Source: Marinagarivorans algicola (lineage in GTDB: Bacteria; Pseudomonadota; Gammaproteobacteria; Pseudomonadales; Cellvibrionaceae). Taken from it: 64,000 nucleotides of DNA. The stretch spans positions 1-64,000 of the forward strand of contig NZ_LGAK01000014.1 in the NCBI RefSeq assembly GCF_001292705.1, in the 5' to 3' direction. Below, in pieces: positions 54,176 to 63,747 of this stretch. The translations under genes and the position numbers were made by a program. The notes beneath the pieces were generated by a model. It saw only the letters and a program-made list of their open reading frames with translations. It did no database searches and was not told the DNA's origin. The first letter of the stretch is position 1; each line of letters opens with the position of its first letter.

Positions 54176-54877
54176 TTTTAGTGCTTTGGCTGCTGCCATA
54201 ATTAGCTCGTTATCAACACGCACTTTATAATTAGGCGAGATAAAGCTAAAGGTCACCAGTCCATCTTTGTTAACTAGCAGCGCCGCAGGTGCTGGTAATA
54301 AATGATGATCTTGGCCAGAGCTCTTCTCTAAGTCAATTCCATAGGTTTTATATTTTACGCGTGTCACAGCATCGACTTCAAAGGCTAAGCCTAACGCTTT
54401 AATCGCGGTAGCATGACTATCAGACAGCAAAGTATAGCCGAGTGAATGCTTTTCATCGGTTTTTGTAAGCTCTTCGGGCTTATCGGGGCTAACCGCAATT
54501 ATTTGAAAGCCTAGCTCTTTTAAAGGCTTTTCTACTTTGCGTAAAGCGGCTAAGTGTAAATTACAGTAAGGGCACCAACCCCCACGGTAAAAAACCAATA
54601 GCGTAGGCTTTTGCGCCATTGCTTTATTTAAGTCAAAAGGCTTGCCCTCGGGCGTTGTTAAAGTGATTTTGGGCATCTCTTGGCCGATAAGAATCGGGCG
54701 GATTTCATCAGCATTTTGAGCCGGTGCACCGGCTTTATAGCCGTCAGCACTCACTACACTTGCAGCTCCTAGCAATAGCGCGCAGCTCATCGCCGCCACC
54801 ACTTTTAACCCCATAACTTTACGCACGGCTTGATAAGCACTGCTTTGTACACCACGATAACACTCAACTACTTTCAT
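54173..54877 (-). CDS. AhpC/TSA-type peroxiredoxin-like protein, exported
   Basis: A 234-residue thioredoxin-fold protein. The N-terminus has a hydrophobic export segment (VVAAMSCALLLGAASVVSADG) after about 25 residues. The domain has GQEMPKITLTTPEGKPFDL and LLVFYRGGWCPYCNLHLAAL, a CxxC pair in place of the single peroxidatic Cys, then IIAVSPDKPEELTKT and PAPAALLVNKDG. It probably reduces peroxides or disulfides in the periplasm. AGG precedes ATG 54877. Its 3' end adjoins a MITE remnant. An ordinary Bcp-type peroxiredoxin or a thiol-disulfide oxidoreductase is the alternative. Confidence 0.82.
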   Translation of the reverse strand: MKVVECYRGVQSSAYQAVRKVMGLKVVAAMSCALLLGAASVVSADGYKAGAPAQNADEIRPILIGQEMPKITLTTPEGKPFDLNKAMAQKPTLLVFYRGGWCPYCNLHLAALRKVEKPLKELGFQIIAVSPDKPEELTKTDEKHSLGYTLLSDSHATAIKALGLAFEVDAVTRVKYKTYGIDLEKSSGQDHHLLPAPAALLVNKDGLVTFSFISPNYKVRVDNELIMAAAKALK

Positions 54878-55439
54878 TTACCTAGCTCCACATGCAACAC
54901 TTGATTGCATTATTATAAAATATTACGACACTGTAGTACGACTGCTGTCGCACTACACTACTGAAAACCCAATGCTACAACATAAGCCTCACCAAATAGT
55001 TCACATTTTTATCACTATTGAGCCCGCGCAATAAGCGAAAACATAAGTCACCGCTTAACAGCCTATGAGCTTAGCGCTCTTTAAACCACTGACTTACTAA
55101 AAAGTTCATTCGCCGCACTCGTTATTGCCTAAGTACAATATTCAGCTTTTCAGTCGCACGATCCCCAGAGTTCTTACATGAACGTCTTGACTGTCGCCAC
55201 GACCTCTAAGTCACACCAGCTTTTATCACTGACTGCCGATAAAAAAGTATCAAAAAATGAAGAAATAAATTGCCAAAACAAAAAAATAGGTATAAATAGC
55301 ATACTTACAAACATCATCTTTGCTTTACCTAACTTACGTTAGCTCAGCACCCAATGCACCGTCTTTTGATGAAGCAAGCAGCGCCCACACTAACGCTTTA
55401 TTTTTACTTCGCTTAGTAGCGATTTAGACGACACCTTTA
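54878..55439. other. gene-free divergent intergenic region
   Basis: About 560 bp between the divergent peroxiredoxin-like and M42-like genes. It should hold two promoters. No convincing regulatory site, repeat or coding remnant was seen. Confidence 0.45.
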
Positions 55440-56528
55440 ATGACAACAACCCTACAACCTCCCCCAAGTAGCGCCTCAGCCTTACCGCAAGCATTTATCA
55501 ATATTTTAACCTCACTGGTACGCAGCCCTAGCGTGGTTGGCGCTGAGCATTCTTTTTTTAGAGTACTTCAGCGTGAGCTAGAAGAGCGCGGTGCCAATGT
55601 TACTTGGTACGAAGGCCTATTGGTCGCCCAAGGTAAAAGGCCCAATAGCGTGTTTTTTTCGGCGCATATTGATCGCCATGGTTTGGTGTGTACTGGACCT
55701 AACGAGTTCCAATATGCCGCTTTTGTGGCCGGCGCACGCTCCGATCTATTAGGCAATTCAGTCGATGAGCAATTAATGCAAAAAATTGTTCATCGTTTTG
55801 GCCAAGAGCACGTCTTTGCTTATGAGCCTTGGTCGGGTGCTTACCGGGGCAAGGGCAAGGTTACTAATGCCTCTATTTGTGAATACCGTAATAATTTAAT
55901 TTTTGAATTAGAAGGGTTAGAGCATTTAGTCGCAGGCACGCCTGTAGCATTTACAGACACCCTTAAAATGACCGAGCATACACTGGCGGGCCAACTCGAC
56001 AATGTGCTCACCGCAGCCGCTTTGGTGTATAGGTTTGAGCAAGGCTTTGAAGGCACCGCGTTTTTTACCGCGCAAGAAGAAGCCGGCAAAAGCTGGCGCT
56101 ATTTATTAGAGTGGTTTAGGCGCTTTGGTGGCTCAACTAACCAACTTATTGTTGTAGATACCAGCCCCTATCCTACCTTTGAAGCCGCTAACGATCAGCA
56201 TTTGGTGTTGCGCAACAAAGATGCCAATGCCCACTTTAATACTGCACTAACACAAAAATTAGCCCGCACCTGTGCAGACTTAAACTTTCAAGTGCAATAC
56301 AAAGATGCCTATGTAGAAGCGCACAACAAAACCTTAATCGCGAAAGGTGAACAGCCTACATCATTGGGGTCGACAGAACTTGGGCGTATTATTTCGGCCT
56401 CTCATGGTTTGGTTGATGGAACAACACTACAAATTCCCACCTCGGGTTATCACACTATGAGCGAAACCGCCCCCATTGCAGCTGTAAATGCTTTTTTAGC
56501 CGTTATTCAACGCATGAGTCAGACTTAA
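55440..56528 (+). CDS. M42-like metallopeptidase
   Basis: A 362-residue cytosolic protein of the M42/M20 co-catalytic metallopeptidase fold. Motifs are VFFSAHIDRHGLV (metal-ligand HxD), LAGQLDNVLTAAAL (bridging Asp in the LDN pattern), TAFFTAQEEAGKSW (EE: catalytic base and ligand), LIVVDTSPYP (third Asp ligand) and IPTSGYHTMSE (C-terminal His). The order and spacing are as in glutamyl aminopeptidase-type enzymes, though flanking sequence is divergent. It is first in a same-direction cluster with a RimK-like ligase, a GNAT-C39 fusion and an RMD1 protein. It may process the peptide or amide product of the ligase (inference). Confidence 0.8.
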   Translation: MTTTLQPPPSSASALPQAFINILTSLVRSPSVVGAEHSFFRVLQRELEERGANVTWYEGLLVAQGKRPNSVFFSAHIDRHGLVCTGPNEFQYAAFVAGARSDLLGNSVDEQLMQKIVHRFGQEHVFAYEPWSGAYRGKGKVTNASICEYRNNLIFELEGLEHLVAGTPVAFTDTLKMTEHTLAGQLDNVLTAAALVYRFEQGFEGTAFFTAQEEAGKSWRYLLEWFRRFGGSTNQLIVVDTSPYPTFEAANDQHLVLRNKDANAHFNTALTQKLARTCADLNFQVQYKDAYVEAHNKTLIAKGEQPTSLGSTELGRIISASHGLVDGTTLQIPTSGYHTMSETAPIAAVNAFLAVIQRMSQT

Positions 56529-56586
56529 CGCTCCCTATAGTCAGTATCGATAACCCTTGGTTAGCCACCCATTTAGTAGGATTTTT

Positions 56587-58035
56587 ATGTTTAAAACACT
56601 GATTGTCGTAGACGATAATAGCCACTACGCACAGCTCAATGCCGCCTTTATTAGCTTTGAGCAATACCTGAGCGACTACCCCAAACTCAATGAGCCTAAA
56701 ACGCGAATTATTAACCTATGCAATACACAACAGTATCTCAGCAAAGGGTATTATTGCTCTTTGTTAGCCGAAGCCCGCAAGCATGTTGCACTACCTAGCG
56801 TTAAAACCATTAACCGCTTACGCGATGAAAAAGACAATCAAGCTTTTTCACTGATTCCTTATTTCCCTAAAAATGTAGTGGTCACTCATACCCCGCAAAC
56901 CGTATTGGCTTTTTTTGGTCAATGCCGCGATGTGCGCTTTCAGGCTTTATGCCAAAAAGCCTTTAAGCAATTTAGCGCCCCGATTTTAGGCATTACATTT
57001 TTTAAACAAGATAATGAAATACAATTAAAAATCACACAAGAAGCCTTTACCGAACTCAACCCAGAAGATCAAACACGGGCACTTGAGCAGGTTGATCGTT
57101 TTACGCAAACTGTTTGGCGTACCTATCAAGGCAAAAAACAAAATCGCTGGGACTTAGCCATTTTGGTTAACCCGCAAGAAGAAAACCCACCAAGCGATAG
57201 CGGCGCAATTAAGCGCTTTATTAAAGCAGCCGCCAAACACGGTATTACCGCACAAACAGTCACCGCCGAGCAGCTCGACAATATTAATCGCTATGATGCA
57301 CTGTTTATTCGCGAAACAACTGCGATAGATCACCACACCTATCGCTTAGCCTGTAATGCTGAAAAAGAGGGCTTAGTAGTACTCGATGACCCGGTATCGA
57401 TTTTGCGCTGCTGCAATAAAGTATTTTTGCACGATGCTTTTAGTTATCAAAAAGTACCCAGTTTAAAAACTGAGATTATTAGTGATAACAGTGATAAAAC
57501 ACTGCTATTTTTAGAGTCAAAATTTGACTACCCGATGATTTTAAAAATGCCAGAAGGCTCTTTTTCGCGCGGCGTATTTAAAGTCAAAACCCAGCAAGAA
57601 CTCAAAGAAAAGCTAGCGCAATTACTCGCCGATAGTGCGCTGGTACTGGCACAGGAATATTTATATACCGATTATGATTGGCGCATTGGTATTTTAGGCG
57701 GGCGGGCGCTGTATGCTAGTCGCTATTTAATGGCGCGCAACCACTGGCAAATTTACAATCATAGCTCTAAGCGCTTTAGCGCGGGCGGTTTTGAAACACT
57801 GCCTACCTTTGAAGTTCCCAAAGTAGTGCTCGATGCCGCCTTAAAGGCTGCCAAAACTATTGGCAACAGCCTGTATGGCGTAGATGTAAAACAAGTGGGC
57901 GACAAAGCCTATGTGCTAGAGGTAAACGACAACCCCAACATCGATCACAAAATAGAAGACGTCTACTTAGGCGATGAACTTTATATGCAAATAATGGCCG
58001 AGTTTCAACGCCGCTTAGAAGCGCGTGGACGCTAA
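56587..58035 (+). CDS. RimK-like ATP-grasp ligase with RLAN N-terminal domain
   Basis: A 482-residue cytosolic enzyme. Residues 1-200 form the RimK-like ATP-grasp N-terminal (RLAN) domain (MFKTLIVVDDNSHYAQLNAA, YLSKGYYCSLLAEARKHVALP); the C-terminal half is an ATP-grasp carboxylate-amine ligase: LFIRETTAIDHHTYRLACNA, DDPVSILRCCNKVFLHDAF, PMILKMPEGSFSRGVFKV, DYDWRIGILGGRALYASRY and DVKQVGDKAYVLEVNDNPNI with Mg-binding Glu and Asn. Such ligases join an amino acid (often Glu) to a peptide or protein carboxylate. ATG 56587, just after AGGA, is preferred over the upstream open frame from 56557. The acceptor is unknown; the cluster suggests a peptide conjugate. Confidence 0.88.
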   Translation: MFKTLIVVDDNSHYAQLNAAFISFEQYLSDYPKLNEPKTRIINLCNTQQYLSKGYYCSLLAEARKHVALPSVKTINRLRDEKDNQAFSLIPYFPKNVVVTHTPQTVLAFFGQCRDVRFQALCQKAFKQFSAPILGITFFKQDNEIQLKITQEAFTELNPEDQTRALEQVDRFTQTVWRTYQGKKQNRWDLAILVNPQEENPPSDSGAIKRFIKAAAKHGITAQTVTAEQLDNINRYDALFIRETTAIDHHTYRLACNAEKEGLVVLDDPVSILRCCNKVFLHDAFSYQKVPSLKTEIISDNSDKTLLFLESKFDYPMILKMPEGSFSRGVFKVKTQQELKEKLAQLLADSALVLAQEYLYTDYDWRIGILGGRALYASRYLMARNHWQIYNHSSKRFSAGGFETLPTFEVPKVVLDAALKAAKTIGNSLYGVDVKQVGDKAYVLEVNDNPNIDHKIEDVYLGDELYMQIMAEFQRRLEARGR

Positions 58036-58053
58036 TACTATGAGCAACACCTT

Positions 58054-59310
58054 ATGACTAACGCCATAATCAATAGCCACATCATTAACAACAACACTGA
58101 CAACAATACGACTAACAACAACGCCATTAACAACAACGCCATTAACAGCATCGTTATTAATAACACGGTAGTCAATAATATAAGCTACCGCTTGGCCACT
58201 GTGAGTGACCTTAAAGCTTTATTGCATATTGAATACACCTGTTTTAATAACAGTCGCTTAAGTGAGCGCAGCTTTAAACATTGGCTTAAAGCGGCACATG
58301 GTATTTTATGGGTTGCCCAAAGCCTTCAAAGCCCAGACGCTGTATTGGCAAACGAGCACCAGTCGCTGGTTGGTTATGCTTTAGCGTGGTGCCATAAAGG
58401 CACACGCCTTGCTAGTATTTACTCGCTGGCGGTATTACCCAGCGCTGCTGGGCAAGGTATTGCCCAGCAGCTTATGCACCAGCTAGAGCAAGTTTGCTTT
58501 AGCTTAGACTATTTACATTTGCGCTTGGAAGTGGCTAAAAATAATGCCGCTGCTATCGCTTTGTATCAAAAATTGGGCTATCGCATTTTTGGCGAGTACT
58601 GTGATTATTACGAAGATCATACCGACGCGCTACGTATGCAAAAAAGCATTAAAGCGGTGCAAGGCTGTGAGCCGTTAAATGCAATACCCTGGTATCAACA
58701 AACCACCGATTTTAGCTGTGGTCCTGCGTCGTTATTAATGGCTATGGCCAGTCAAGACTCCAACATTGCCCTTGAACAATATCACGAACTTGACCTGTGG
58801 CGTGAGGCAACCACTATTTTTATGACCTCGGGGCATGGAGGTTGTCACCCTATAGGATTGGCCTTAGCTGCTAAAAAACGGGGTTTTGATGCGGTTGTTA
58901 GTTTAAATACTCAGCAGCCTTTATTTATTGATGGGGTACGCAACGACGATAAAAAAAATATTATGACTGTCGTACACAACCAGTTTGTCGCGCAGGCGCA
59001 GTACAACGCGGTGACTCTAGACTATAACGAGCTAACACAAGACCAACTGCAAACTTGGCTAGATGAGGGCTACGCTGTCATTATTTTAATTAGCACTTAT
59101 AGGCTAGATGGTAAAAAAATACCGCACTGGGTGACTTTAACCAATATTGACGAGCGCTGCCTTTATGTTCACGATCCCGATTTAGATGAAGCCCACCAAT
59201 TGGCTATAGATTGCCAGCACTTGCCCATTGCACGTTTAGATTTTGAAAAAATGTCGGCTTTTGGCAGCGGAAAATTACGTACAGCGATTGCGATTAAAAA
59301 GCAGCCCTAA
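58054..59310 (+). CDS. GNAT acetyltransferase / C39-like peptidase fusion
   Basis: A 418-residue two-domain protein. Residues 1-44 are Asn-rich with near-exact repeats (NNNAINNNAIN) and no obvious role. Residues 45-205 are a GNAT N-acetyltransferase (ISYRLATVSDLKALLHIEYT, SIYSLAVLPSAAGQGIAQQL with the acetyl-CoA loop, LRLEVAKNNAAAIALYQKLG). From about 212 a papain-fold C39-like peptidase follows: PWYQQTTDFSCGPASLLMAM (catalytic Cys), GHGGCHPIGLALAAKKRGFD, IPHWVTLTNI (His) and LYVHDPDLDE (Asp). The fusion is known beside RLAN/RimK genes. It may acetylate and cleave a small peptide made by the adjacent ligase. It starts 18 bp after the RimK stop. Confidence 0.88.
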   Translation: MTNAIINSHIINNNTDNNTTNNNAINNNAINSIVINNTVVNNISYRLATVSDLKALLHIEYTCFNNSRLSERSFKHWLKAAHGILWVAQSLQSPDAVLANEHQSLVGYALAWCHKGTRLASIYSLAVLPSAAGQGIAQQLMHQLEQVCFSLDYLHLRLEVAKNNAAAIALYQKLGYRIFGEYCDYYEDHTDALRMQKSIKAVQGCEPLNAIPWYQQTTDFSCGPASLLMAMASQDSNIALEQYHELDLWREATTIFMTSGHGGCHPIGLALAAKKRGFDAVVSLNTQQPLFIDGVRNDDKKNIMTVVHNQFVAQAQYNAVTLDYNELTQDQLQTWLDEGYAVIILISTYRLDGKKIPHWVTLTNIDERCLYVHDPDLDEAHQLAIDCQHLPIARLDFEKMSAFGSGKLRTAIAIKKQP

Positions 59311-59369
59311 TCATTTGCCTAAACCTAAGCCCTATTATTTAATATTTTTTGTTATTGAGTAAAGCTTTT

Positions 59370-60218
59370 ATGCCAACAACTATTTTACCTAAAAGTACTG
59401 GCCCGCACCGTATTCATACTGTATTAATGGGGCGACAATTTAAACTCGAGGAAGCCAACGATCTACTTGTTAAACAAAAAGGCGCTGTACGCTACCGCGA
59501 TGCCTATCAGATTAACTTAGCGCAAGGTGAAGCTTGGGTATTTAACTATGGCGTTGTTGTATGCTGGAATATTGAAGAAACAGCGCGCAAAATCTTATGC
59601 CGTGAACTATCAACCCTAATGACTGAGCATTTAGACGGCTACGAGACTGAGCAATTTCATTATCACATCACGCAAAATAATGAACACAGTCAAAGCGATA
59701 ATACGCCCATAAAAAGCACCAACACCCTCACTATTCATAATGATTTTTTGTCGCTACCTAACAACAATCCTTTATGTCGCCTTGCTTTAAGTCATGCCTT
59801 TGCGCAGTCAGCTAAACTAAGCTTTTTTGAAGATACCGCACAACAGGTTATTCAACAAAATAGCTACATTTCTAAAAAACTAGCCGCAACTGGTAAAATC
59901 CCGCTCAGCCGCAATAAATTGGCTAAATTGCGTGGCGTGCTTTTTGATACCAGTAGTGATATTTCACTACACTTTAATTTATTGGACACACCCGAATTTT
60001 TTTGGGACTACCCAGAGCTCGAGTCCGACTATCAACAGCTAGCTAAATATTTAGATTTAACTCCGCGCATCGAGATACTCAACCATAAATTAGCCACGAT
60101 TCACGCGTTGCTCGATATGCTCGCTAGCGAGCAACACCATAAGCATTCATCGTTTTTGGAGTGGATTATTATTGTGCTGATTATGATTGATATTGTGATT
60201 TATTTTTTCCCTAAATAA
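59370..60218 (+). CDS. RMD1/YagE (DUF155) family membrane-anchored protein
   Basis: A 282-residue protein of the RMD1 family, also found in mitochondria, with unknown biochemical function. Family features are GEAWVFNYGVVVCWNIEE near residues 50-70, HDFLSL-like text (NDFLSLPNN), then KLSFFEDTAQQVIQQNSYIS, LSRNKLAKLRGVLFDTSSDI, LLDTPEFFWDYPELESDY and, at the C-terminus, a single hydrophobic anchor (WIIIVLIMIDIVIYFFP). ATG 59370 is preferred to an upstream TTG (59349). It is last in the peptidase-ligase cluster, 59 bp after the GNAT-C39 gene, and its anchor could bring that pathway to the inner membrane. Confidence 0.85.
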   Translation: MPTTILPKSTGPHRIHTVLMGRQFKLEEANDLLVKQKGAVRYRDAYQINLAQGEAWVFNYGVVVCWNIEETARKILCRELSTLMTEHLDGYETEQFHYHITQNNEHSQSDNTPIKSTNTLTIHNDFLSLPNNNPLCRLALSHAFAQSAKLSFFEDTAQQVIQQNSYISKKLAATGKIPLSRNKLAKLRGVLFDTSSDISLHFNLLDTPEFFWDYPELESDYQQLAKYLDLTPRIEILNHKLATIHALLDMLASEQHHKHSSFLEWIIIVLIMIDIVIYFFPK

Positions 60219-60221
60219 TAT

Positions 60222-60250
60222 AAAAAAGGCCTGCTTAAAAGCAGGCCTTT
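60222..60250. terminator. bidirectional terminator between RMD1 and ilvH
   Basis: GGCCTGC-TTAAAA-GCAGGCC with six A before and TTT after. It lies 3 bp past the RMD1 stop and 28 bp past the ilvH stop, so it can serve both strands; the T tract is longer on the minus strand. Confidence 0.85.
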
Positions 60251-60278
60251 GACTATTACTGTTAAGTGATATGACACG

Positions 60279-60770
60279 CTACAAACTCAAGACTTTTTCG
60301 CCACGAGCAATGCCGGTGACACCCGAGCGCACCACTTCTAAAATAGAGGCTTCGCCAACTGCCTGAAAAAAAGCATCGAGTTTATCACTATGGCCAACCA
60401 GCTGAATAGTATACACAGACGCTGTAACATCCACTATTTGGCCGCGAAAAATATCAACACAACGCTTAACCTCGGCGCGTTGCGAGCCAGTCGCACGTAC
60501 TTTAATGAGCATTAATTCACGCTCAATATGGGCACCTTCGGTTAGGTCAACCAATTTTACAACATCAACAATTTTATTAAGATGTTTGGTAATTTGCTCA
60601 ATAACATGATCACTACCAGCAGTCGTAATTGTCAGGCGCGACAGTGTTGCATCTTCGGTAGGAGCGACGGTTAGTGTTTCAATGTTGTAACCGCGCTGCG
60701 AAAACAAACCCACAACACGTGATAAAGCACCAGGCTCATTCTCGACTAAGACAGAAATAATATGCTTCAT
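60279..60770 (-). CDS. ilvH: acetolactate synthase small (regulatory) subunit
   Basis: A 163-residue regulatory subunit of acetohydroxyacid synthase; binds valine and confers feedback inhibition on the large subunit in branched-chain amino acid synthesis. The ACT domain (1-75) starts [40 protein letters not shown], with the GALSRV and GYNI motifs of valine-binding IlvH; the C-terminal half ends GEASILEVVRSGVTGIARGEK. Its ATG overlaps the ilvI stop by one base (TAATG), so translation is coupled. Confidence 0.96.
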   Translation of the reverse strand: MKHIISVLVENEPGALSRVVGLFSQRGYNIETLTVAPTEDATLSRLTITTAGSDHVIEQITKHLNKIVDVVKLVDLTEGAHIERELMLIKVRATGSQRAEVKRCVDIFRGQIVDVTASVYTIQLVGHSDKLDAFFQAVGEASILEVVRSGVTGIARGEKVLSL

Positions 60771-62524
60771 TAGGTACGCTCCGTTTTACTTAAGAACATA
60801 TCACGCATAGAACCATTGGCCCCTGAAGGGTCATTGGGCGGAATCAACATAGGGTAAACATGCTCTTGAGGGTCGACTTGGATATCCACAAAAACAACAC
60901 GATCTTTCATAGCGAACACTTCGGTTAATTTTTCTTTGAGCTCTTCGCGTTTGCTAATACGCACGCCCACATGGCCGTAAGACTCTGCCAATTTTATAAA
61001 ATCTGGCAGTGACTCCTCATAAAGGCTTTCGGAATGACGACCACCGTAGTTCATATCTTGCCATTGCTTTACCATGCCTAGGGCTTGATTATTTAAACAA
61101 ATGATTTTGACGGGCAAATGATATTGCGTGCAGGTGCTCAGCTCTTGAATACACATTTGGATACTGCCCTCGCCGGTGACGCAAGCGACCACAGCGTCGC
61201 GGTGTGCATACTGTACGCCCATGGCTGCAGGTAAGCCAAAGCCCATCGTGCCGAGCCCACCCGAGTTGATCCAGCGCCGCGGGTATTTAAACGGGTAGTA
61301 CTGCGCCGCAAACATCTGATGCTGGCCTACATCACTGGTAATGTAGGCTTCACCTTTGGTAACTTCATAGAGGGTACTAATAACCTCTTGAGGTTTAAGC
61401 GCTTCACTGGTGGTTTCGTAACGCGGCTTAACAAGGATGCCGTGCTTAGCGCGCCATTCGTTAATTTGTGCCCACCACTGACTGAGCGCTTCGGTATCCA
61501 TGGTTTGCTTAAGCTCGTCGAATATTTGCAGCATATCATTAAGTACGCTGTCGACGGGCCCCACAATGGGTACATCAGCACGGACAGTTTTAGAAATCGA
61601 AGCGGGGTCTATATCGACATGAACGATTTTAGCATCTGGGCAAAATTTATCGGTCGCGTTAGTCACTCGATCATCAAAGCGTGCGCCTATGGCAAAAATA
61701 ACATCGGCATTATGCATGGCAAAATTGGCCTCCACCATGCCATGCATACCTAGCATACCTAAAAACTGCTTGTCATCACCTGGGTAAGCACCCAATCCCA
61801 TTAGTGTATTAGTCACTGGGACATTGAGCTTTTTCGCTAATGCGGTCAATGGCGCACTCGCATTGCCTTGTATCACACCGCCACCAGCATAAATAATGGG
61901 ACGTTTGGCTGCTAGCATAAGCTGCATGGCTTTTTTGATTTGCCCTGCATGGCCACGAATCGCGGGATTGTATGAGCGCAGCCGCACTGTTTCAGGGTAA
62001 TGATAATCAAACAGCACATCAGGAGCGGTCATATCTTTAGGGATATCAACCACCACAGGTCCCGGGCGACCACTGGCCGCCAAATAGTAGGCCTTTTTAA
62101 TAATCGCTGGGATTTGTGCGGGATCTTTGACTAAATAGCTATGTTTAACAATCGGGCGCGAGATACCGACCATATCAGTTTCTTGAAAAGCATCCTCCCC
62201 AATACGATCGCTTACCACCTGACCGGAAATTACCACCATAGGAATGGAGTCTAGGTAGGCCGTTGCAATGCCTGTAATGGCATTAGTTGCGCCTGGACCC
62301 GAGGTCACTAAGCAAGTGCCTGTGCGGCCGGTAGAGCGCGAGTAAGCGTCCGCTGCGTGCGTTGCTGCTTGTTCATGACGCACTAAAACATGGTGCACGC
62401 GATCTTGCCTAAAAATCGCATCGTAAATGTGTAGCGCTGCGCCGCCTGGGTAACCAAAAATGCACTCAACGCCTTCATCGGCCAAAGCGCGCAATAGCAT
62501 ATCGCCACCAGATAGTTGTTCCAC
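60770..62524 (-). CDS. ilvI: acetolactate synthase large (catalytic) subunit
   Basis: A 584-residue thiamine-diphosphate enzyme making acetolactate or acetohydroxybutyrate, the first common step to valine, leucine and isoleucine. Motifs are [18 protein letters not shown] and [20 protein letters not shown] (catalytic Glu), [37 protein letters not shown] and the ThDP site with [14 protein letters not shown] and [13 protein letters not shown]. Translation starts at GTG 62522-62524 with AGAGGA before it. It forms an operon with ilvH. A structured leader lies upstream. Confidence 0.96.
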   Translation of the reverse strand: MEQLSGGDMLLRALADEGVECIFGYPGGAALHIYDAIFRQDRVHHVLVRHEQAATHAADAYSRSTGRTGTCLVTSGPGATNAITGIATAYLDSIPMVVISGQVVSDRIGEDAFQETDMVGISRPIVKHSYLVKDPAQIPAIIKKAYYLAASGRPGPVVVDIPKDMTAPDVLFDYHYPETVRLRSYNPAIRGHAGQIKKAMQLMLAAKRPIIYAGGGVIQGNASAPLTALAKKLNVPVTNTLMGLGAYPGDDKQFLGMLGMHGMVEANFAMHNADVIFAIGARFDDRVTNATDKFCPDAKIVHVDIDPASISKTVRADVPIVGPVDSVLNDMLQIFDELKQTMDTEALSQWWAQINEWRAKHGILVKPRYETTSEALKPQEVISTLYEVTKGEAYITSDVGQHQMFAAQYYPFKYPRRWINSGGLGTMGFGLPAAMGVQYAHRDAVVACVTGEGSIQMCIQELSTCTQYHLPVKIICLNNQALGMVKQWQDMNYGGRHSESLYEESLPDFIKLAESYGHVGVRISKREELKEKLTEVFAMKDRVVFVDIQVDPQEHVYPMLIPPNDPSGANGSMRDMFLSKTERT

Positions 62525-62760
62525 CTTGATATTCCTCTGTTGTCAGCATCGCCGTCCAAATTAGCAGCGCGCTGGTAATACGGTTAATCATCAAATAATA
62601 TTCATCACTACATCTCTACAGTCTATTCAATAATAGACGCTTCGTTTGCGCAGTCATGGAAGAAGTCGCGCCAATACAAAGTCAGCATAGGCTTATAGCC
62701 CACACTTACCCAGCGGAACCTAGGGGGTGGCAGGTTCCCGCACTTTAAATGGTTAGAACG
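62525..62760 (-). promoter_or_regulatory. structured leader of ilvIH
   Basis: Read on the minus strand, the 240 bases before ilvI hold a GC-rich hairpin (GCGGGAACCT with AGGTTCCGC, 62741-62713) and a perfect 7-bp hairpin (GTCTATT-ATTG-AATAGAC, 62638-62621). A short frame MINRITSALLIW overlaps the ilvI start but is not clearly rich in Ile/Val/Leu codons. Candidate cis-RNAs upstream of ilvB are known in marine gammaproteobacteria, but their consensus could not be checked here. Confidence 0.4.
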
Positions 62761-63256
62761 CACCGTGAGCGCTCTGGGGTAAAACATACTGAGGTTGGCC
62801 AGCTTTTACCTACCATCGGCGAATACAGCATTTTTACAGCTGCGCCCCTAAAGTTCAAGCACGACCCCCTCCCTTTTAGCAAGTAAATTCCAACATACGA
62901 AAAAATGCCGCACAAGATTGCTAAAGCGTATAAGGAAAAATCAAGATTAAGCAATTTTATATCATTATGCGCCAATCTTTATCTGAATATGCCAACGTAT
63001 CACAGTGACGCATAGATAAATAATGTGCGCATAGGCCACCGATAACGTGCGCATAGACCAATCAGTGGCGCACCAACAAAATACTAAAGCGGCCGCTTAA
63101 CCTGCAATGACGCGTAAATTTTAGGCATAACTCAAATTACGCTCAAATTAAAAAAGCTTAATAGCGCTTAGGGACGTATTAGGACGCACACTGTATTTAC
63201 ACACTTAAACACATGCTTTAGGCTAGCCAATCCTAAAAACTGCGATACCGAAGACC
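62761..63256. other. gene-free divergent intergenic region
   Basis: About 500 bp between ilvIH and smpB. A 12-base direct repeat, GTGCGCATAG(G/A)CC, occurs twice near 63024-63061. No tmRNA gene, coding remnant or MITE copy was recognised. Confidence 0.4.
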
Positions 63257-63745
63257 ATGGGCGCCAAAAAGAAAAAACAGCCAACCAATAACACCATTGC
63301 CACCAACCGCCGCGCAAGGCACGACTACTTCTTAGAAGACCGCATTGAAGCCGGTTTGTCACTTGTTGGCTGGGAAGTCAAAAGCTTACGCGAAGGCAAA
63401 GCGCAGCTCACCGATAGCTACGTGTATTTTCAAAATAACGAAGCGTGGTTAATGGGTGTTCAAATTCAGCCACTGGGTACAGCCTGCACTCATTATGTGA
63501 CAGATCCTGTGCGCTACCGCAAGCTATTGCTTAATCGCCGCGAAATTGACCGCCTGCAAGAAGCAGTTAACCAAAAAGGTTACACCGTAGTGGCCACCAA
63601 CCTGTACTGGAAGCAGCACATGGTAAAGTGTGGCATTGCGCTGGCCAAGGGTAAGCAACTGCACGACAAGCGCAATACCGAGAAAGAGCGTGACTGGAGC
63701 CAACAAAAGCAACGTGCCATGCGTGCACACAACCGCGAGTCTTAA
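63257..63745 (+). CDS. smpB: SsrA-binding protein SmpB
   Basis: A 162-residue RNA-binding protein that delivers tmRNA to stalled ribosomes for trans-translation. Family motifs are [56 protein letters not shown] and the basic C-terminal tail [19 protein letters not shown], which becomes helical in the mRNA channel. It begins with the usual KKKK-rich N-terminus. The ssrA gene itself is not in this window. nadC begins 2 bp after the stop. Confidence 0.97.
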   Translation: MGAKKKKQPTNNTIATNRRARHDYFLEDRIEAGLSLVGWEVKSLREGKAQLTDSYVYFQNNEAWLMGVQIQPLGTACTHYVTDPVRYRKLLLNRREIDRLQEAVNQKGYTVVATNLYWKQHMVKCGIALAKGKQLHDKRNTEKERDWSQQKQRAMRAHNRES

Positions 63746-63747
63746 CC

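Noticed and set aside
62745-62975. 76-codon minus-strand frame upstream of ilvI
   Set aside because: No start context and no protein-like conservation; it overlaps the GC-rich leader hairpin.
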